Part shown: one piece after another, positions 1 through 3,992 of the stretch
Layout: each line of letters opens with the position of its first letter
Position numbering within the stretch: the stretch's first letter is position 1
NCBI GenBank assembly: GCA_964530195.1
Contig: CAZGXQ010000029.1
Location: forward strand, 1 to 5,431
DNA length: 5,431 bases
Direction of reading: 5' to 3'
DNA from: CAZGXQ01 sp964530195
GTDB taxonomy: Bacteria > Patescibacteriota > Minisyncoccia > Minisyncoccales > GBS-2
Program-made: the position numbers and the translations under genes
Notes under the pieces: model-generated
Seen by the model: the letters and a program-made list of their open reading frames with translations, nothing else
Database searches by the model: none
What the model was told of the DNA's origin: nothing

Positions 1-19
1 CAAGAAAAATAATTTTCAT
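1..19 (-). CDS. Possible start of a further minus-strand gene (partial)
   Basis: Read on the minus strand, an ATG lies at 19-17, 17 bases beyond the amrS stop codon, and opens a hydrophobic run (M-K-I-I-F-L) before the window ends. The close spacing and shared direction would fit a gene cotranscribed with amrS. Only six codons are visible and there is no clear Shine-Dalgarno site (only a weak TTTTGGAA), so this may be chance. No function can be given. Confidence 0.25.
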
Positions 20-36
20 AAATTCCAAAATATTTT

Positions 37-1062
37 TTATTTTAAAATTAAATTCAAATCTTCTTTACATTTTGGACACTTTCCGTTTTCATCGTAGCGA
101 TGAATGAAATAATTTACTCGATTAATAACTAATTCCCCACATTTTGGACAATAAGTATTTTCGGCTTTGTGGCCAGGAATATTCCCAATATAAACATATT
201 TGAGACCAACTTTTTTTCCAATTTCGATAGCTTTTTCTAAAGTCTCAATTGGGGTGTCAGGAAGATGCTGCAACTTCCAAGAAATTGCTCCGCAAAATTG
301 AGAAATGTGCCAGGGAGTTTCAGGTCCTAAATTTTCATAGATCCATTTGGCAATTCCTTTAAAAGTTTTTTCGTCATCATTTAAGGTAGGAATAACGAGC
401 GTTGTAATTTCAACCCAAACTCCAGATTTTTTCATTAATTTTGCAGTTTCCAAGACTGGTTCTAATCTTCCGCCACAAACTTTTTGATAAAACTCTTCTG
501 TAAACCCTTTAATATCAATATTATTAGCATCAAGGTAGGGGATAATCAATTTTGCAGATTCTTTTGACATGAATCCGTTTGAGACAAAATTGTTTTTCAA
601 TCCTGCTTTTTTTGCCAATTTCATCACATCTAAGGCGTATTCTAAGAAGATTGTGGGTTCTATATAGGTGTAAGAAATCGAAGGAAGGTTATTTTCTTTT
701 GCAATCTCAACAATTTTTTCTGGTGGGAAATACTCTCCTGGAATTTCTTTTGCTTGTTTATAAGCTTGAGAAATATCCCAATTTTGACAGTTCAGACAGG
801 AAAAATTGCATCCAACCGTGGCAATGGATAAAGATTGAGTTCCTGGCAAAAAATGATAAAAAGGTTTTTTCTCAATTGGATCAATATGAATTGCAACTAA
901 TTTTCCATAATTTAAAGCAAATAATTTTCCATCAATGTTCTCTCTTACTCCACACTTTCCTCTTTGACCTGGCGCTAAAACACAATAATGAGCACAAGTT
1001 CTACACTGGACTTTTTTCTCTGGAAGTTTTTTGTACAAATAAGCTTCTTTCATTAATTTCAT
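37..1062 (-). CDS. amrS: AmmeMemoRadiSam system radical SAM enzyme AmrS
   Basis: This is a radical S-adenosylmethionine enzyme of the AmrS group (relatives of pyruvate-formate-lyase activating enzymes), expected to be cytosolic and to bind a [4Fe-4S] cluster. The family's reaction is not settled. An N-terminal cysteine set (C20, C23, C27, C37) precedes the radical-SAM motif CNFSCLNC (C85, C89, C92). The family segments NIDIKGF (181-187) and CGGRLEPVLE (196-205) follow. A C-terminal zinc-ribbon-like pair of CPKC motifs (C305/C308 and C329/C332) closes the 341 residues. ATGs at 1062 (M1) and 1053 (M4) are both possible; family proteins often begin near M-K-E-A, which favours 1053. Neither start has a Shine-Dalgarno site. 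The usual partners AMMECR1 (AmrA) and Memo (AmrB) are not in the window. Where many relatives have a F-H-P-D-Y-like stretch after WHIS, this protein has F256-CGAISW. The family call is firm; the substrate is unknown. Confidence 0.93.
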   Translation of the reverse strand: MKLMKEAYLYKKLPEKKVQCRTCAHYCVLAPGQRGKCGVRENIDGKLFALNYGKLVAIHIDPIEKKPFYHFLPGTQSLSIATVGCNFSCLNCQNWDISQAYKQAKEIPGEYFPPEKIVEIAKENNLPSISYTYIEPTIFLEYALDVMKLAKKAGLKNNFVSNGFMSKESAKLIIPYLDANNIDIKGFTEEFYQKVCGGRLEPVLETAKLMKKSGVWVEITTLVIPTLNDDEKTFKGIAKWIYENLGPETPWHISQFCGAISWKLQHLPDTPIETLEKAIEIGKKVGLKYVYIGNIPGHKAENTYCPKCGELVINRVNYFIHRYDENGKCPKCKEDLNLILK

Positions 1063-1066
1063 TTTA
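1053..1066 (-). promoter_or_regulatory. Putative leaderless -10 box of amrS
   Basis: On the minus strand TAAAAT (1066-1061) lies seven bases before the ATG at 1053 and has no Shine-Dalgarno site after it. A transcript starting the usual distance downstream of this hexamer would begin at about 1054, on the ATG itself. The other candidate ATG (1062) overlaps the hexamer and would be hard to include in the mRNA, which again favours 1053. There is no good -35 match, and TAAAAT is easily found by chance in such AT-rich DNA. Confidence 0.35.
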
Positions 1067-1103
1067 TCAGAGATTTGACAAAAACTAAAATTTTTATTAA
1101 CTC

Positions 1104-1109
1104 TAAAAT
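1104..1109 (+). promoter_or_regulatory. Putative -10 box for the tdk operon
   Basis: TAAAAT matches five of six bases of the sigma-70 -10 consensus and would give a transcript starting near 1116, just ahead of the tdk ribosome site. A perfect TTGACA at 1075-1080 is 23 bases upstream, too far to pair with it; the better-spaced alternatives (TATTAA at 1095-1100 or TTAACT at 1097-1102) are weak. A promoter should exist here because amrS and tdk diverge across only 70 bases, but the exact boxes are uncertain. Confidence 0.35.
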
Positions 1110-1119
1110 AGCACTTTTT

Positions 1120-1127
1120 AAGGAGGT
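1120..1127 (+). promoter_or_regulatory. Strong ribosome binding site of tdk
   Basis: AAGGAGGT is an almost full-length complement to the 16S rRNA tail. Six bases separate GGAGG from the ATG at 1133, which fixes the tdk start. Confidence 0.9.
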
Positions 1128-1132
1128 GTAAG

Positions 1133-1711
1133 ATGGCAGGAAGGTTAGAAGTAATTACAGGTCCAATGTTTGCTGGGAAGACAGAAGAATTAATAAGGCG
1201 TGCAGTAAGGGAACAGATCGCAAGAAAGAAGGTTGTTGTTTTAAAACCTACTCTTGATACACGCTATGCTAAAGATAAAATCGTAGCTCATAATGGAAGA
1301 GCTTTAGATTGTGTCGCTCTTCCTTGTAATTTTGATTTTCTTCAATTAGAACCTACACTTCAAAAAGAAATTCTTTCTGCAGATGTTGTCTGCATAGATG
1401 AGGCTCAATTTTTTAGTCAAGAGATCGTAAGGTTTTGTGAATGGTTAGCTCAAGCAGGAAAAATAGTGATTGTCGCAGGTCTTAATCTTGATTTTAAAGG
1501 AGAACCATTTGGCCCAATGCCAAATCTTTTAGCTTTAGCAGATAGCGTGACAACGCTCACTGCAGTTTGTAGTGTGTGTGGGAAAGAAGCTACGAGAACT
1601 CAACGATTAATTAGGGGAAAGCCTGCACCGAAGGACTCACCACAAATTTTAATTGGGGGTCTGGAAACTTATGAGGCAAGATGTAGAGATTGTTGGGAAG
1701 TACCGAAATAG
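1133..1711 (+). CDS. tdk: Thymidine kinase (zinc-ribbon TK1 type)
   Basis: Thymidine kinase phosphorylates thymidine to dTMP with ATP in the cytosolic salvage pathway. The 192 residues match the usual bacterial TK1-type length. The P-loop is GPMFAGKT (10-17). The Walker-B/lasso stretch is IDEAQFF (88-94), where E90 is the expected catalytic base. The conserved GLNLDFKGEPFGPMPNLL region spans 116-133. Four zinc-binding cysteines are present as C146/C149 and C184/C187, and the thymidine-pocket stretch YEARC lies at 180-184, so all key residues are intact. The start is fixed by a strong AAGGAGGT. The next gene begins 13 bases after the stop codon with its own ribosome site, so the two are probably cotranscribed. 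No inserted intein or intron is seen. Confidence 0.97.
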   Translation: MAGRLEVITGPMFAGKTEELIRRAVREQIARKKVVVLKPTLDTRYAKDKIVAHNGRALDCVALPCNFDFLQLEPTLQKEILSADVVCIDEAQFFSQEIVRFCEWLAQAGKIVIVAGLNLDFKGEPFGPMPNLLALADSVTTLTAVCSVCGKEATRTQRLIRGKPAPKDSPQILIGGLETYEARCRDCWEVPK

Positions 1712-1712
1712 A

Positions 1713-1719
1713 AAGGAGG
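1713..1719 (+). promoter_or_regulatory. Ribosome binding site that decides the start of the LAGLIDADG-fold gene
   Basis: AAGGAGG lies just after the tdk stop codon and five bases before the ATG at 1725. The same frame is open upstream to an ATG at 1653 inside tdk, but that ATG has no comparable site and would add 24 residues read out of frame from the end of tdk. The start at 1725 is therefore preferred. Confidence 0.9.
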
Positions 1720-1724
1720 AAAAG

Positions 1725-2483
1725 ATGCACTACAGAGAGAAGAAGTGGCTACAAAATATGATAGAAAAGGGAACATCTTTGAGAGAAATTGCAAGAAATG
1801 AAGGAGTAAGCCATCATACTATTTCTCAATGGGCTAAAAAATTTGGTTTACCCACTGACATCTATAGAAAAACTGCTAAACATTGTAACCTTTCCCCAGA
1901 ACTTATCGAATTTTTAGATGGTTTGCTTTTGGGGAGGGGCACTATTGTTTGTCGTTATCCAAACACCGCTTACTTATCTTTAGCTTTCAATCGGAAAGAG
2001 TATCTTGAATGGATCAGTCAGGAACTGCAAAAGTTAGGGATAGAACAAAAAGGACAAATTAAAAAAATGGTAGGAAAAAGAAAACAATATTCTTCTTGGC
2101 GATATGAAAGTTGGAGCTATTATGAATTGGTTGAAATCCGAAAAAGATGGTATCAAAAACGAAAAAAGGCAATACCTCAAGATATAAGAATTACTCCTCA
2201 AGTAGGACTATTGTGGTATCTTGGCTCTGGATATCTTGAAATCCAGACTAAAAAACGAAAAACCCCTTTCTTAAGAATTAGATTTTCTCTAGGTCGTTAC
2301 TCTGAGGATGAAGTTAGAAACCTTGTAAAAAAGATAGAAGAAGCAACAAGTTGTAAAGTTAAAATTTATCATTGCAAACCTCTTAAAATCACGATTACTC
2401 CACCAGAAAAATTCCTTTCTTTTATTGGACCTTGTCCTGAAGAATTAAAACCGCTCTTTGGTAAAAAATGGAAAATTTATTAG
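1725..2483 (+). CDS. HTH protein with degenerate two-motif LAGLIDADG fold, probably not a nuclease
   Basis: The 252-residue product begins with a helix-turn-helix: residues 9-42 read as two helices around SLREIARNEGVSHHTISQWA, typical of DNA-binding domains. A LAGLIDADG-like region follows. Motif 1 is LDGLLLGRGTI (64-74), where nucleases normally have G-D-G; the metal-binding acid is R71. Motif 2 is LLWYLGSGYL (162-171), where nucleases normally have D-D-G; the acid is S168. Each motif is followed by the expected alternation of strands and a helix, for example EYLEWISQELQKLGI (92-106) and DEVRNLVKKIEEAT. The protein is rich in Lys and Arg. Loss of both catalytic acids argues for a DNA-binding or regulatory role in the way WhiA kept the fold, though WhiA carries its HTH at the C-terminus. 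It is the second gene after tdk and ends at a strong terminator. The fold assignment is by eye; a recently decayed homing endonuclease remains possible. Confidence 0.75.
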   Translation: MHYREKKWLQNMIEKGTSLREIARNEGVSHHTISQWAKKFGLPTDIYRKTAKHCNLSPELIEFLDGLLLGRGTIVCRYPNTAYLSLAFNRKEYLEWISQELQKLGIEQKGQIKKMVGKRKQYSSWRYESWSYYELVEIRKRWYQKRKKAIPQDIRITPQVGLLWYLGSGYLEIQTKKRKTPFLRIRFSLGRYSEDEVRNLVKKIEEATSCKVKIYHCKPLKITITPPEKFLSFIGPCPEELKPLFGKKWKIY

Positions 2484-2507
2484 GGGCTCATTTGCCCCTT
2501 TATTTTT
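2482..2507 (+). terminator. Rho-independent terminator of the tdk operon
   Basis: AGGGGC (2482-2487), a six-base loop TCATTT and GCCCCT (2494-2499) form a six-pair GC-rich stem, followed by a T-rich tract to 2507. The hairpin begins inside the TAG stop codon of the LAGLIDADG-fold gene, so the 3' untranslated region is almost nil. Confidence 0.85.
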
Positions 2508-2545
2508 AAAAAAAATGAAAAGAAGCCCAAAAAAATTTGGGCTTC
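2505..2545 (-). terminator. Rho-independent terminator of the HExxH gene
   Basis: GAAGCCCAAA (2522-2531), an AAAA loop and TTTGGGCTTC (2536-2545) make a perfect ten-pair stem. Read on the minus strand it comes 18 bases after the stop codon at 2564 and is followed by TTTTCATTTTTTTT, a good T-tract. Its T-tract ends against that of the opposing plus-strand terminator, giving a compact two-way transcription stop between convergent genes. Confidence 0.88.
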
Positions 2546-2563
2546 AACCAAAGTTCTGTTTCT

Positions 2564-3340
2564 TTACCACTTTTCTATTTCTGGAATTTCCCAGACCATT
2601 TGACCCTCTTCTTTAACAAGTCGAGGCGAAATTGGAAAACCGAGTAACTTAGCTGCTTTTTTTACTGATTTTTCAAGAATTTCTAGATCCCTCTCTGCTC
2701 TATAGGATAAATAAGGCAAGGAAGAGTAAAAATCAACAAGTCTTTCAATGAGTATTTTATTTTCTTTACTTAGATGTTTGAATAAAGGATCAAGATTGAC
2801 TGGGGAAAAATTACGTCTTTTATTGTCAGCTAAATACAGGGCTATCCCAAGGAGGTTTTCTGGTGTTTCAATGAATCTTTTAATTTCTGGCCAAAACTCT
2901 TCTTTTGTGAAAAATAAAAGTGCTTTAGAGTAACTTTCATAATCTTTTAATGTCAGTTCTGGCCAAAGAGAATGCCTAAGGTCGTCTACCCAGATATCTA
3001 CAAGGGAAAATGCCAAATAAAGCATGTGAGAAGCAAGCTTGAAATTTTTGGCTAACTTACCTTTCAGTCTTCCATATCTTTTGGGAAAAGAAAGAGCTGA
3101 GAAAATCGGATCTATTGCCTCAGCTAATTTGCAATGACAAAGTTCGTGGACTAAATCACAAAGGAAAAGTTCTTTATGTGAAATTGCTTCATCGTGAACC
3201 CAGATTTTGTGAGTTTGAGTTTCTGCATCAGAAACCACCCGACAAGTTGTTTCTTTTGGGGCTAAAATATATAAGATTGACCACTTTAAACCTAACTTTT
3301 CAACAAAAGGTACCAATTCAGGAATTTCTACTATTTTCAT
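2564..3340 (-). CDS. Putative zinc metallopeptidase (HExxH protein), family not recognised
   Basis: The 258-residue product carries a zinc-protease signature in a hydrophobic helix, DLVHELCHCKLAE (62-74), with H65, E66 and H69 as the expected metal and catalytic residues. E74, five residues after H69, is one possible further ligand. The acidic helix SLVDIWVDDLRH (112-123) is another candidate (D115, D119 or D120), resembling in position the second-helix ligand of minigluzincin-type folds. No signal peptide or membrane-spanning stretch is evident, so it is probably cytosolic. The rest is helical and charged, ending in a short tryptophan-bearing tail (VWEIPEIEKW). A strong ribosome site fixes the start. 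The gene is transcribed alone, convergent with the tdk operon and divergent from thpR. I do not recognise a named family, and the peptidase role rests on the motif and its helix. Confidence 0.7.
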   Translation of the reverse strand: MKIVEIPELVPFVEKLGLKWSILYILAPKETTCRVVSDAETQTHKIWVHDEAISHKELFLCDLVHELCHCKLAEAIDPIFSALSFPKRYGRLKGKLAKNFKLASHMLYLAFSLVDIWVDDLRHSLWPELTLKDYESYSKALLFFTKEEFWPEIKRFIETPENLLGIALYLADNKRRNFSPVNLDPLFKHLSKENKILIERLVDFYSSLPYLSYRAERDLEILEKSVKKAAKLLGFPISPRLVKEEGQMVWEIPEIEKW

Positions 3341-3344
3341 TGAC

Positions 3345-3351
3345 CCTCCTT
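3345..3351 (-). promoter_or_regulatory. Ribosome binding site of the HExxH gene
   Basis: On the minus strand AAGGAGG lies four bases before the ATG at 3340. It supports that start against internal ones. Confidence 0.88.
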
Positions 3352-3355
3352 TTTA

Positions 3356-3365
3356 AAGAGCTCTT
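3356..3365. promoter_or_regulatory. Ten-base palindrome at the HExxH gene transcript start (possible operator)
   Basis: AAGAGCTCTT is a perfect palindrome between the TATAAT box (3380-3375) and the ribosome site of the HExxH gene, covering the first transcribed bases. A repressor site there is conceivable, but only one copy is seen and a ten-base palindrome can occur by chance. Confidence 0.25.
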
Positions 3366-3374
3366 GCTACCATA

Positions 3375-3403
3375 ATTATAAAAAGTTTTTAAAAAAATTT
3401 AAA
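3375..3403 (-). promoter_or_regulatory. Promoter of the HExxH gene
   Basis: On the minus strand a perfect TATAAT (3380-3375) is preceded by TTTAAA (3403-3398) with a 17-base spacer. The predicted transcript start near 3368 leaves a leader of about 28 bases that contains the ribosome site. Confidence 0.7.
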
Positions 3404-3416
3404 TTTTTGTTAAAAT
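3388..3416 (+). promoter_or_regulatory. Putative leaderless promoter of thpR
   Basis: TTTAAA (3388-3393) and TAAAAT (3411-3416) are separated by 17 bases. The expected transcript start is the A of the thpR ATG at 3423, and there is no Shine-Dalgarno site before that ATG, so a leaderless mRNA is likely. The boxes interleave with the minus-strand promoter of the HExxH gene, and a perfect 16-base AT palindrome (3393-3408) lies across both -35 regions. Confidence 0.5.
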
Positions 3417-3422
3417 GAAAAA

Positions 3423-3992
3423 ATGCGAAGAAGGATTTTTATTGCCATAAATTTACCAGAAAAAATAAAAGAAGAGCTTGAAAAATTTCAAGATCAATTT
3501 TTGGATTTGCCAGCAAAATGGGTAAAAAAAGAAAATTTGCACATTACCTTAGCTTTTTTAGGATACATTAGAGATGAAGAATTGCCAAAAATTATTGAAA
3601 TAACAAAAAAAGTTGCCTCAAATTACTCTCCTTTCAAAATTAAAATTGTCAAAGTTTCCTTTTTTCCGCCCAAAACTTTTCCTCCGAGAATGATTTGGGC
3701 AATTGGAGAAAAAAATGAACCCCTTTTTAAATTACAAGAAAATTTAAAAAACGCTCTTTCAGAAATTAACATTCCTCAATTAGAGGAAGAAGCAGGGAGA
3801 AGCTTTACTCCTCACATCACTTTAGCTCGGATTAAAAAGTGGGAAATAAGACAAATGGAAAGAGAGGAAATTCCTCAAATTGATGAAGATATAGAGTTAG
3901 AATTTTTAGCAGATTCAGTAGACATTATGGAAAGTCATTTAAAAAGATCAGGTCCAGAATATATTTTGTTGCAAAAAATTCCCTTATCATGA
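3423..3992 (+). CDS. thpR: RNA 2',3'-cyclic phosphodiesterase (LigT/ThpR, 2H superfamily)
   Basis: ThpR-type enzymes open 2',3'-cyclic phosphates on RNA ends and can join or cut 2'-5' linkages; the protein is cytosolic. The two signature motifs of the 2H phosphoesterase fold are present: H40-I-T-L within HITLAFLG (40-47), and H131-I-T-L within TPHITLARIK (129-138). The opening RIFIAINLPE (4-13) is the typical first strand of the family, and WVKKENLH leads into the first motif. At 189 residues it is the normal single-domain length with both catalytic histidines intact. The ATG has no ribosome site, and the TAAAAT box just upstream suggests leaderless expression. The TGA stop overlaps the start of the following transporter gene, so the two are probably translated together. 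Confidence 0.95.
   Translation: MRRRIFIAINLPEKIKEELEKFQDQFLDLPAKWVKKENLHITLAFLGYIRDEELPKIIEITKKVASNYSPFKIKIVKVSFFPPKTFPPRMIWAIGEKNEPLFKLQENLKNALSEINIPQLEEEAGRSFTPHITLARIKKWEIRQMEREEIPQIDEDIELEFLADSVDIMESHLKRSGPEYILLQKIPLS

Noticed and set aside
1075..1080. Perfect TTGACA as the -35 box of tdk
   Set aside because: No acceptable -10 box follows at 16-18 bases; the best -10 candidate is 23 bases away. It may be chance in the AT-rich spacer.
579..1088. Open frame of 169 codons on the plus strand
   Set aside because: It lies opposite amrS, has no ribosome site and resembles no known protein; it is a shadow of the minus-strand gene.
1653..1724. Upstream in-frame start for the LAGLIDADG-fold gene
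   Set aside because: It lies inside tdk, lacks a ribosome site, and the extra 24 residues are tdk read in another frame. The ATG at 1725 has AAGGAGG at good spacing.
1712..2483. Intein or intron origin of the LAGLIDADG gene within tdk
   Set aside because: tdk is continuous with all motifs in place, and the LAGLIDADG gene starts after its stop with its own ribosome site. No splice-domain or intron-like structure is visible.
2748..2933. Open frame of 61 codons on the plus strand
   Set aside because: It is antisense to the HExxH gene with no start signal.
3115..3375. Open frame of 86 codons on the plus strand
   Set aside because: It is antisense to the start of the HExxH gene and runs through its promoter region; no family features.
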